From: Sphaerosporella brunnea
Lineage: Eukaryota > Ascomycota > Pezizomycetes > Pezizales > Pyronemataceae
NCBI GenBank assembly: GCA_008704415.1
Contig: VXIS01000288.1
Span: forward strand, 1 to 62,337
Length of the DNA stretch: 62,337 nt
Direction of reading: 5' to 3'
Every line of letters starts with the position of its first letter. The stretch's first letter is position 1. The position numbers were made by a program, and so were the translations under genes. A model generated the notes under the pieces. It saw only the letters and a list, made by a program, of their open reading frames with translations, ran no database searches and was not told the origin of the DNA. Shown piece after piece: positions 11,531 to 22,603 of the stretch.

Positions 11531-14500
11531 AATCATCTGTCGGATACCCAACGTTGAGCTACCAGAAGCGCACGCCAACGTCGTGAATATGCAATTGAAC
11601 CGGTTCTGGGGGTCGCACGTGTCTGCACCGCGGGCATCCCAAGCGTAATGTGGCCGCACTGAAATGCGCGTGCTTGGGCTTAGACTTATGTCGTGTCTAT
11701 CGGCGTAGTTCGGGCGAGGCGTCGCCTGTGAAAAAACCATATATCGCTGGCGTGGCCGCTAACGGTGCATCGATAACACCATCACTGGCACTCCGTATCC
11801 GGCGCCGTGGTTGGATGTTCCAAACGCCAATCAACAACACGCACGCGTGAGTTGATGACCGACGGTTCCGCACGCCGCTCAGTACTCACACCAACTGCAC
11901 AGAGATGATTGGGTAAAGACGAACCCGGCCACGAGGCGACAACTAGGGTCGGTCAGAGAGGGACGGCTCCGCATCACCCGCCGCTGCTGGACGGCCACGA
12001 CGCAGGCCACCCACTCGTTGATAGTACGAACGGCTCTCGCAACATCGCGGGAAAAATTATGTGCTGAGTTATTGGACCCCTGATCCAGTCTGGCCAAGGG
12101 ACCTCACCGGTTCGGCTGTGCGCAAGCACAGGCGATCCGGAGAGTGGGTTCCCCAACCATGATTGTCCGAGGGGGTCTCCATGCGGATATCTATGGGGCA
12201 AGCACCGCTAGATTGAGCGTCAGACCAGCCCACGGCGTGCGCGGTAATCGAGGCGGTAGTATTTGCGGCGTAGCGCGGCTCAGCATGCGTCACAGTGAAT
12301 GGTCGGTACGTTTTTTCATGATATATCGGACTGCGGTGCCCGGGGCTGCGGGGAGGCTGCGCACCGGCTGGGCAGCGCGTGTCGGGGTTCGACTTCCCTT
12401 AGTCACAGCCGCACAACCAGGGGATGAAAAACCGGGGCTGAAAAGAAGTCAAAACATGGAACTGTTCCGAATGATTGGATTGCATCTAGCAGCAGGTGCA
12501 ACCGATGTCGCGAATGTCTCTTTGGTACAAAGGCGCGTGCTCAGCCTAACCCCGCAGTCATTGCTTCAATCGCTCGGCGCCTGGCGCCCAGTCTCAATAA
12601 CAACTGGCATTCGGCTGCTGTTCGGCAGTATGCCACCTGTGCTGACGGCGAGCGATGGCTTTGTGGCCGTTGGGCGATGCTGTCAAGACGGGGTGGTAAT
12701 CATGGCCGCTTGATGTTCAGACGATATGCTCTGAGACACCGCTTCAACTCATCACAATCTAAGTCTCGGTCCACTGACAGCACTGAGATGAATCAACCGA
12801 TTCCCTGCACATCACTCTCCTCACCTCGCCGGATGCCGGTCCCTGGCTGATATCAGGTCTCTTACCCGTCTGCGGAAGCTTATTATGAAAAGCTGCACCG
12901 CGTTGTGGATACCTTCTGCTGACGATCTTCACCTTCACCATTTCACACAGCGTTCCCGAAGGTTGCTCGTCAATCCAGCATCATCGCCTATCACAAGAAC
13001 CGTTGGAATTCAATCAGAAAAAGGCAGAGTACTACTGCGCGATTGCCACATTTGAAACATCCAGACAGGAGCGCGAGGCCTTCTGATTTTAGTAGTGAGA
13101 CCAGCCGCTTGCAATGGGGCGGACTCCGGGGGGAGGGTATCGATACTTTGTTTAATGATTGCGTCGATAGTCGCCTTAGGGGTGGCTGGTGACGTGCGAC
13201 ATTGTAAGTGACAACGTGGAAGACATGCAGGGCTTCCTTGATACTGGGTACAGCCACGTGTAAACGTCACCAAGACAGCGCATGCGGGCCGTAGTTGACG
13301 CCGGGACGGGAGGGACGTGTCGCGATTAACGCAACATTTGCAGGGAACCGTGGACAATACAGTCACTTCCGGATAATGACCCCACGGCGGTGGCGGGTAC
13401 CCCGAAGGAAGGCCCAACCAACGGCTAGTTGGAATTTGCTGTAACCGGCAATGTGCGTCCCGGAGGGCTTTGAATAGTCGCGACACAGCAGAATTTGATA
13501 TGCTCGCGATGCTGTTGCATCTGTTGTCGGCACAGGCCGTGCGCCATGGCTCTGGTTGGAATAGAGTTACTCGGTATTCCACAATGTCGTGTCTTCGGTT
13601 CGAGCGAAGTGTGGCGTCTACCGAGGTACAGCGTCCCTGGAATCCGCTGGCAACGATGCCCAACAGATCACCGGGGAAACAGGCGACGACCGTTGGGGTT
13701 GTAGATCTGTGCCTGGGGGTCAAACTCCTGCTGAGCACCAGTGCAGTGTGCAGCACGCACCATGCGCATACACAGTGGACTTTCGGATGTCGCATATTCG
13801 ACGAACTGGCCAGCGACGGGCGCGTCGAACTGTTGCGAGGCAGTGTCGGATGCCATCTTGGACGGCTTTGCGGGAGTAGTGCTGGATCGTACAGTGGGAT
13901 GGGACACGTCGATTTTTCAGGTGAGGCAGGGCAAACGCGTCCTGAGATGAGCCGCAGCAAACTGGCATCTCGTTTCAGTTGCGAAGGAGTGCTCAGTGGA
14001 TTTGGTCGACGCTCGCAAATCCAGACTCACTCCGCGACCTGTTGAGGCTTGCTACTTTTGTAAAGTCCTTCTTCCCGCCCGAGCCGCCGCTCCCGCGGTT
14101 TGTATTGTGCGAGGGTATGATCCACGCGTTGTTAGGCTTCTGCGTCTCGTGCGATGGCGATCGTGGCGAGGTTTTGTGTCCGTGCAGTCACCACACATTC
14201 GTGTAATGAGTGACGGTCGGTGGGGGCAACCCTATCTGTGGAATCACAATCGTGGAACGCAGCGGAAAAGGAGCCAAAGAGACCCTGCCAATAGCAAACA
14301 GAGGGTTTATGATCGCTCCTTGGGAACACCTATCCGAATATCCGGTATGAGCGTTGTAAGGCGAGGCCGCGAACGATTGAATTCGACGAATCGTATGAAC
14401 ACGGAGAGCGCTCCCAGTCCGATACCGTAACGGCCCATTGTCTGCGACGTCGACGGCAGGGCGTCACGATGCACCGCAGTCTATTGCCTGTCCGCGGCCT

Positions 14501-15560
14501 GATTTGGTAGCTCTCGTCTGCTACTCATGGATGCGGCGTCACAACTGTGGTCCATCCCCCGTATTTCCAATCATGTTGCCTTTGCTTGTTGCACTCGGGT
14601 AGGTTGACCCTGTGGGCAGCAGACTATCTTAGTCAGTGGGTGTGCCGGTGGCATTTAGGACTGCGCAATTTCCGCAGAGGCACGTATGCTTGATGTCAGA
14701 CTTTCTCGCAGCTGTTCGTTCCCATGTGGAAACCGGCTGAGGGCACCGCCGTTCATCACCTGTCGATCACACATGCACGCACAACTTTCGTAACGGACAC
14801 ATCCCTGAGCGTCACGGCCTTCGCCAACATGATTTCAACCACAAACGCCCGCTAGATCGCTCCTTCAGTTGAGCCAAGCGGGGTGTGCGGTGATCTGGTG
14901 GAGCCCAGCACCTCAATTTGAAAGCCTGAATCGGCGCAGGCGCAGGAGCGTCCTTCCAGTCCGGAACTAAGGAGGTCTCCTCATCTGGGACTGTTGGCCG
15001 GTGCACCGCTTTGTTCAACGCCGGGGAAAGTATGAGCTGCGCTGATACGCTCGCCACTCACCCGCCGTGCCATTCATTTGTTGGCCGATTGGATGCTCCG
15101 CTGACACTGCAACGGGTCGCCGGACATGCGGAGACGTATTGTGTTGTCTTCCGACTTTGATTTTGGCTCGTGTGCCACCACATCGCCGTCCTGGTTATGC
15201 AAGAGTGGCTGTCGCAGAGCTGCACCGAAAGATCCGCAATACCCCCCAAAAAAACACCCGCCGCCGGCCAACTGGCAAGCGAAACATTTGGGCGCTTCGC
15301 TGTTTGGAAACCACTGCGAATATAGGAGAGTGGCGGGGTGGAGTTGCGAACGCCTACGACTAACGAGGCAGCTACATTGTGCGGTTTTTACCAGTCACTG
15401 GGCAATAGTGATTGTATTCACTCCGAACGAGTCGCAGTAGGTTGCGACAGACTACCTTGCGGTAGTTGGTGCAGCTCAAGCGCAATAATGCGGCTGCAAT
15501 TCAACAACCCGACACGGGTAAAATGCATCAGACCCCAGCACCACACAACTATCTGGACTG
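11531..15560. other. 4 kb without a recognised gene
   Basis: Contains one long minus-strand frame (listed separately) and several shorter frames on both strands. None has a known domain. No repeat ends were recognised. It may be old, decayed sequence. Confidence 0.35.
13010..13960 (-). CDS. long uncharacterised frame, status unclear
   Basis: 316 codons without a stop, longer than expected by chance at this base composition, yet the protein is rich in Cys, Arg, Ser and Pro and shows no domain, coiled coil, signal peptide or membrane segment. Another minus frame at 13668-13907 and plus frames at 13470-14045 are also open, so the true coding frame, if any, is uncertain. It could be a decayed transposon protein or a chance frame. 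Confidence 0.2.
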   Translation of the reverse strand: MLRLISGRVCPASPEKSTCPIPLYDPALLPQSRPRWHPTLPRNSSTRPSLASSSNMRHPKVHCVCAWCVLHTALVLSRSLTPRHRSTTPTVVACFPGDLLGIVASGFQGRCTSVDATLRSNRRHDIVEYRVTLFQPEPWRTACADNRCNSIASISNSAVSRLFKALRDAHCRLQQIPTSRWLGLPSGYPPPPWGHYPEVTVLSTVPCKCCVNRDTSLPSRRQLRPACAVLVTFTRGCTQYQGSPACLPRCHLQCRTSPATPKATIDAIIKQSIDTLPPESAPLQAAGLTTKIRRPRAPVWMFQMWQSRSSTLPFSD

Positions 15561-17036
15561 ATGAACCTAGCATTCCACTGGCAACAAAGCCAGTTCGGCT
15601 CACGCGGAGAAGAGTGTGTGATAAACACAAACGAGGGTTCCGCTGCTGATTGTTTGCCACAGTGCGATCTGGGACCAAACGGCTTTCTCGGAACCACACT
15701 GTTCTTCACTCACCACAAGAAACATCCTGTACCGTCAACGCTGCCGTTCAGCTGCACGAGCCTTGTTCATGTGTTGGAAGGTCACCCCAACCGACGGTTC
15801 AACGCCCTAGAACCCGCAGCGGCCAGCACCGATAGGCCTATGGGCCGCGTGGTGGTTCTGGACACTGTGGAGGCGGCGGCCGCCACCGCGGTCATCCACC
15901 AGCAAGCATCCGAAGATGCGATCGCCATCTACTCGGATGACTCAAGGCTGGAAGACGGGAGGTGCGTGTACGCAGCTGTAACGCAAATAGACGCTCTGGC
16001 GCCTGGAGACGCGTATGCGGATATGCCGGCAACAACAAGGAAGCCTTCGACGCAGAGCTCTACGGTATTGCCGCAAGCGTCGAAATGGTAGGCAGATGCA
16101 TCAAGCTTCGTGACGACCATGACGGCATTGTCCGCGTTTTCGTTGACGCGCAGGCGGCGCTGAGACGCCTACAGCATAGCGGGCCAGGACCAGGACAGTG
16201 GATGCTTCCCCGCATTGCACGAGCCGAAGCAGCACTGAAAACGATGGGTTGGGCTGTAGAATACCACTGGGTCCCCGGACATGTCAAGGTGCCCGAGAAC
16301 GAGCTAGCGGACCAAATCTCCAAGGAAGCGGCCACTGGCGTCCACGGCAAAAAGGGCCTAACGGAAACCGAGGTAGCCACCATGTCGCTGGCGCGCCTGA
16401 GCCGCCAAGTCACCGAGGCGAGGCTTCGAGACGGAGAAGCCTGGCTGACCAGTCACTGCGCTGACAAGAGATATTACCGGAGGCGAAAGAAACCCAACCC
16501 TGTCGCAGTCAAGGCGAAGAAGTCCCTAGCGGCACGCTTCTTTCAGCTTCGGACAGGCACGGCACCCACCGGCCCGTACCTGCTATGGACGGGCCGAAGG
16601 ACGGACGACAAATGCTGGTGGTGCGGCAGCGGTGCCGCCCAGACCAAAGACCATCTCTTCAAATTCTGTAAGAAGTGGAAAAATGAGCAGATAACCATGT
16701 GGAAGGAAGTGCTGGCAGCCACGAAGGATGGCGGGAGGAAACGCTGGCCAGCAACGGCTACTTCAGCTCTGCTGGCCGATGATAGGTGTACGGAAGCGGT
16801 CTTGTCTTTCCTAAACACTACTAAAGTCAGAGCTGACAAAGGCGCTATGTTTTGAAAGGATGGGTTTTTACAACTCGCTACGAATCTCTTTTGTACTTTC
16901 CCCTATTATTTCCTACGTCATTTCGTTAGAAGAGCCTCAGGCCTCAGTAGTCGGCTCGCCGAAGGGGTAGCATAGTCTCTTCTGTCTATATATGCCATGG
17001 CCCACGCGGCCGAATGCAAGATGATTCAAACAAACA
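15561..17036 (+). pseudogene. 3' half of a LINE: RNase H and zinc knuckle, frameshifted
   Basis: The frame to about 15960 ends with IAIYSDDSRLEDGR, the first RNase H strand and its catalytic Asp. The domain then continues in the next frame (to 16855) with FDAELYGI, VRVFVDAQAALRRL and WVPGHVKVPENELADQ, giving all expected D-E-D-D positions. Downstream is CWWCGSGAAQTKDHLFKFC, the Cys/His knuckle typical of the C-terminus of fungal non-LTR retrotransposon ORF2. The reverse transcriptase and endonuclease are absent, consistent with 5' truncation. The 3' untranslated region ends at about 17036 with a short hairpin (near GGCCCACGCGGCC) and GAATGCAAGATGATTCAAAC instead of a long poly(A) tail. The single frameshift near 15960 breaks the protein. 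Confidence 0.85.
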
Positions 17037-17489
17037 CACGGTTCAACGCCCACCCAACGATTGCTCAATGATAGTGCAACCCATCCGGCTGTCTTTGGGC
17101 ATCCGACAACCACTTTCAATCGGCGCAGGCCAGGAATTCTGGGCCCGCTCTCTGATGAAACTCACGAGGGATTATCCGGATACCGTCTCATGTCGTCTTG
17201 CGATCGCCATGGTGCTCTGGCTCCGTAGGGGTTCCGTGCCGCCTGCACCACGGGGCATGTCAGGCCTCGTCACCGTAGTAGTGATGAACTACACAACTCG
17301 ATCTGACACGATAGCCGACAACTGACGCCGAGGACTGTCGAGTTCACCGAAAATAGAAGTTTCAGACAACCCAGAGGGGCGGAACGGCCGGAGGGTAAAT
17401 TGGACGGCTGGCAAGAGCGCAGGATGCTGAGGTGGACGCAGTGCTGAACCTGCCTTCCTTATGGTAGGTGCGCTGAACACTCCCTCCGC
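17037..17489. other. no gene recognised
   Basis: Sequence between the LINE 3' end and the telomere-type array. Short frames only. Confidence 0.4.
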
Positions 17490-17517
17490 TTAGGGTTAGG
17501 GTTAGGGTTAGGGTTAG
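17490..17517 (+). repeat. interstitial telomere-type repeat
   Basis: Four full TTAGGG units plus a partial TTAG. TTAGGG is the usual telomere repeat of filamentous fungi. The array lies well inside the window, with non-telomeric sequence on both sides. Confidence 0.95.
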
Positions 17518-20500
17518 CCCCAAACCAGGGTGGCCAATTCTGCCACAATCAGCGGGGAACACAAGTGGTTGCCGGACGCATCATCAGCACGGCGCTCAAG
17601 TATGGCCGTGTCACCTTAGAATTGCCCGAGTCTCCCACCGTTTGAGGGATTGTCGCGGAAGGGGTTGCGGCATTGTATCGGCGGTGTTTTTTGGAGGTGT
17701 GTATGGTATGCAGTCCGAGCCGAGCCTTAGCGCAACCGACAGTCATGTCCCTGCGCGCTCAGTCAGAGTAGCGGAGTTTGATAGGAGTGTAGGATGATTA
17801 TTGAAGCCGGCAAGGCGAATTCCACACGCGGACTTGTATGCAGGTATGGAACTTAGAATAAACATGTTGGCGTGCCTCCTCAATTTTCTGCTTGTATGTA
17901 AGATACGGTAGAGCTGCCATGCGTCAAGTGAAAGTAGGAACTAACTGTTGATTTTACCAAAGCGCCGGGATGCCCAAAACCTTGTAAACGCTACGCATCC
18001 ACCAAAGAGGACACGGTGGCGGGATACCGAGGGGCTGCGGACCCAGAGCTCTATGTGATCCATAGGAAATCAGAAGCCTACATCCCGTCGTCCCGCTGTC
18101 CCTATGAACAACCCTGCGGAGTCAGCGCGCCTATGTTTGGTGGATTACCGCCACCACTTCCTGGTATCACCGCCTGACGTCGCATCATGCTTATACCGTA
18201 CGCGCTCGGCATACTCAATAAGGGAGCCATGCTAGCGACAGGAGACTCAGCGACAGCCGGCGACTGCGCGGCGACATATATCACGTGGCATACCCGGATT
18301 GGACGGTGCCTGCCCTACGCAGTTGCTGCGGCGACCGGTGGCGGGGGACCCTGAGCAGTCGATGGCCGACGGCAGCCGAAGGCGCATCCAACTGTGTAAT
18401 GACGAAATTTGCAACCTTGGTAACGCTGCGCAAATCCATGATCACAATCTCGTGACGCCAGTGGGAATTCAGACCCCAGGAAAGTTGCTTTTCAATCCTT
18501 TCAACCGCGGCGGTGGTGGGAGGTAACGAAACGGGGATGTAAGAGTTGGCAGTCAGATTCGATTGCAGGACCGGAATGCACGCTTTCCTGCGCGGGCGGG
18601 TGTGCGTACGCATGGGCACCGGCAATGCGCTCGTCGGCGTGAGGAGATGGTGATCATGGCCATTGTGTGAGTTCAACATGCCGACAATCGGCTTCGCACA
18701 CGACCACCTGGACATTACCGGCATGGCACCACCATGCGCAAGCATTCGGCGCCGCACAGCCTGTGGGCCCTGCAGACATCATCTTCGTCGAGTTGGGTGG
18801 GAAATCCAAGGTGTTGTGCAACCCACCAAACAGCCTTCTACCTGCCATACACCTACCTCCCCTTGGCGCCCTGCCGTATCGCACGCTTGTCTCCAAGGCA
18901 CCGCGACCGCCCCGGACAGGGCGCGTTGACACGATAACGAAAAGATGAAATTCCTGAAGGGACGGCGATGTACAGCTATCTTTGTGCGGTGATGTCCGGT
19001 GGCCCTATGCATATTCCCCGCTAGATTGCCGACGCGGCTGAGCGGGTCGAGGCTTATGCATCATATGTCGGTCAAAAAAACGGGCGGTATTTGTGATGTG
19101 ATATTGCGGCAGCGCAGGGCCAACAGATAATTGCAACACAATCACTCTCCAACTCACCAAGATGTGTTACTGCGCTTAGATAAAAATAGTGAAGGTGAGG
19201 GCCAGACGATAGGCGTTAAGCATGTCGAGTGCATGGAGTGAGGATTTTGCACATTGAAATAGCCGCAGGAAAAGGCACCTTCTTCCATCGGGTCCGCTCT
19301 CAGCGCTATTAAACGGTCGGCCTGGTGTCAGCTTACCCGCTTACACTGTCGAAAACATACAATCCGCGTTTTGTTTTCCTCCGCAAATACCACCAACCCC
19401 ACACATAACATAACAATCCCCCTCGCAATACAACTCACCATCAACTCAACCGAAAGCGCTGGCTGAAGCTCGCCCCGGAGGCGGCGGTCCCTTTCGATCC
19501 TTTCCCGCCTGCCTTCGGCGGCCCAGTTGTGGATGCGGGTAACACCGTCTACGTAAGGGAATGCTCGATTGCTTGTGCGCATCGACACTCGTGCCGATGG
19601 CCCTGATGCCAGACAATGAGGTTGCATCCGTTCCGTCTATCGATCGCATCCTGCTCGAACTACACCCCACCCACAGCCAGCAATCCCGGTGTCAACTCGC
19701 GAGCTCAAGGTCATCATCGGCAGCATGAGTGTTAACCAAGTCAACGTCATACCTGAGTACTGGCATATCCTGACCAGGCATTGCCCCCTTTGCGTGGAAC
19801 ACCTTTGTCTGCGGCGACCCAATCGTTGAACCTCGCGTCGCACGATCATCATTCCCACGGCCGAAGTCGCGGAGCACTCGCCGCTGCGGATAGCCGGTCC
19901 ACCACACCGCACTCCGTTAGCTTGCGCGGTTTACGCGTCAACTCCCGTTGACTCTCGATACGAAACGATTTCGCATGAGCACCGCCTTACCGCATCGATT
20001 GAACCGAACTGCAAGGGAGACATGTCCAGTCCTGACACCATCACCTGGGCGGAATGGTTGATTCGCAGCGATGGCGTGCGAAACTTGGCATTGTCCAGCG
20101 GCCCTGTCGGGGGGTCTGCTGCCACCATGAGGTAAGACGACCAGAAGAGGACTCGCAGTACATGGAAGCATTCATCCCGACCACTACTTCGATAGGGCAG
20201 AACTCGTGGATTCTTGCAGCTCAGCAGGGCTACGAAGTCCGCAGTAATGCAACTTCAATGTTGATTCTCATTTACGTGGTTGGCAAGCTGTGACGCACTG
20301 AATGGTCCCCGTGAGACAGCCGTGGGCATTGCCGCGCCGATCGCCGGTCTTCCCGAAGGCAGCAGGCTACAATGGATCTGCGACATGCGAGATCACATTA
20401 CCTTCCGGTGCTTATGCATCGCCATCAGCCGTTCTGTAACAGCCCCTTTCTTGGGCTGTTCATGTCCTCCGCTATCTCACCCCGATTCCGACAACGGCGC

Positions 20501-21139
20501 TGCTGATGTGCCACGCTGACCCGCCAGAATGTCTGTGGATCGATGTTGATATCCCAATTACATCTACGAGCCTAGGGAACGGTACGTGTACGAACTCTTT
20601 ACCCCGGCCACGAGTGCTGCTCTACCGACGCCGGGGATCTCCCTAAGACGGGAGTAACTTCCAGCGAGCGTCGATGTGTTGAGACCCATGAGCCTCCAAG
20701 GTATTGGTCGGTGTGAACTTGTGCAATAATTGCAACGAGTGATTCAACCCGGAGGTGCATGCATAAAGCCCTATGTCGTCCACCCCTCGCATGCAGTTAC
20801 CCTGCTGCACAAAATTATCTCCTCATCTGCTAGAAAGCTACGACCACGCTCATCAACAGTGGTTCGATCAGATATGTTACAGCCCTGGAGGTGCCTGGGT
20901 ACGAGTAGCTGCTGGAATACGGAGGTGCTGATGGTGCCTACCTTGTGTAGGACGCTGTGAACGATAAGACCGGGGAGCGTGGGGCCTTGGGGAGGCTTAC
21001 CTTACTTGTTGCTATTGACTAGCATGGGCCTGTCATATCAGTGGTAGCTCGCTCATACATGCCTTTGTAGCTCATGAAGCTAGGCCCCGATGGCTGTTTA
21101 AAGACCATTAAATCATTCCACGGATAAGATTGATGTGTT
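17518..21139. other. 3.6 kb without a recognised gene
   Basis: Only short frames, including a minus-strand one of 158 codons at 18281-18757 that shows no domain. No element ends or tandem arrays were seen. Confidence 0.35.
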
Positions 21140-21351
21140 TCACATAACGTTTGACCCGTTTGGACACTCCGTAGAATGCGTATCAACTTCATACGTCCAG
21201 AACTCGCAGCTGCCGCCGCCGCAGCAGGGATGGCAGCAGCCTCGGCAGCTGAGTCTGCACCCTCCGGCGCGTACAGGGCACGAGCAATCTCTGTACTCGC
21301 AACATCTGAACAAGTATCCCACTCGGCGCCACAAGTATAGAAGTTGCCGGC
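21140..21351 (-). CDS. possible terminal exon of an unknown gene
   Basis: One minus frame begins after TAG at an acceptor-like AAGTAG and reads EAGNFYTCGAEWDTCSDVAS, followed by an Ala-rich stretch and a basic end. The sequence looks protein-like, but no upstream exon joins it in phase, and the opposite strand is also open. It sits beside hAT copy A2, so it may be a gene fragment. Confidence 0.2.
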
Positions 21352-21621
21352 TTCTACGGTCTACTTTCCTGCAGCTTGCGCACATCGTTGTTTCGTCAGC
21401 AGGACTCGCACCAGCCGCCCGCTGGCCGAGCGTGTCCTCGATGCCGGACCGACTGCTACCACGGACCGCCGACATGCTGAATTTGCTGTACTGGGGTGCG
21501 GTTGGTGAAGACGAGACGTGAGGACGGGCGGTGAGAGCTTTATGGGCAGCCGGTGTGGTGGGGCGGTGGTTGTCTGGGGGTTGAGATAAGGCTTGATGCG
21601 GTGAGCTTTCCATGACCTGGC

Positions 21622-22453
21622 CAGGGCGGTCAATAGTCCGGCCGGCCGCCAGGTCAAACGGGGCCCCAAGGAGTGGGTTATGTCGGGCCGGTGATGTGGC
21701 AAGCCAGACAGGTTTGGGCCGGCATAAGAAAAACCTGGATGCCGCCCGGTGCCCAGTATCCTGAATTGAGGTCGGGTCGGTCATTGTGTCGAACGCAGAA
21801 AAAGCGCGCCCGGTTGGCAAGCTCCCAAGTCCATGCATTGGAGCGATTTCAGCAACACCGCGTCGAAGGATTCGCTGTCATGCAAGACTACGGGGTCAAA
21901 GAGATGCATCAAGGCTCCAATGGGATGTTCGGACGAGATGGGAGTTGAGGTCAATGCGATTCCAGCGATGTCTGCTGAAGCAGAACGTGTGTTCACCGGG
22001 TGAGAGTCTCCTTTGAAGTTGGTGTCGATGGAAGCATCACTAGCAATTCCAAGGGGTCGATACACTATTACGGATCAGCGGGGCTCCTTGGGAGACGATG
22101 TTGGACAAGCCATAGAATGCCTCAAATCCTGGGCGAAGGAAGATGTGGTATATTGGGCGGGTTCTCAAATTCATCAGGCTGAGCGTATACTGATTGACCT
22201 GGAATAGCGGGGGGCAGAGATGGAGGGGTATCTGGAGGTCCTTCAGGTTGTTGAATCTTTATCTCGCGTTCATGTTTCTTTCCTTGATGTATGTGTAAGC
22301 AAAAAACTAGAGATGCCTGGCGGGTGCCCGTAGGCGCCTGGGTCTCGATCCAAAAAGCCTGGTCCAAACGGGCCGTGATTTCAAAAGCCCGTTTCAATCA
22401 GTCCGGTTCAGGCCGCGCCCAAAGCCGGACTAGCCGGACTTTTGACAGCCCTA
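21622..22453 (+). mobile_element. hAT element, copy A2, with transposase C-terminal remnant
   Basis: Left end CAGGGCGGTCAATAGTCCGG; the right end is the reverse of CAGGGCTGTCAAAAGTCCGG with its last base changed. Orientation is opposite to copies A1, A3 and A4. At about 21945-22207 a frame gives AIPAMSAEAERVF, one stop, then QAIECLKSWAKEDVV; this is the hAT C-terminal dimerisation motif (usually ...IPA.S...ERVFS...). The element is therefore an internally deleted hAT. No flanking 8-bp duplication is visible (GACCTGGC versus TATGGAAG), so it is old or rearranged. Confidence 0.85.
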
Positions 22454-22603
22454 TATGGAAGAACATGAGCGCGTCAATCACAACCTCGGACGCAGTTTGA
22501 TGTCATGGTTTCAGTGTATATTGGCGACGCAAGGCGCTCTTACACTTTAAATAGCGGTTACATACAAGCAGCAATTCCCCTCACGCAACACACCGACCTC
22601 CCA

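Noticed and set aside
21614..22461. Target duplication around hAT copy A2
   Set aside because: Flanking octamers GACCTGGC and TATGGAAG do not match.
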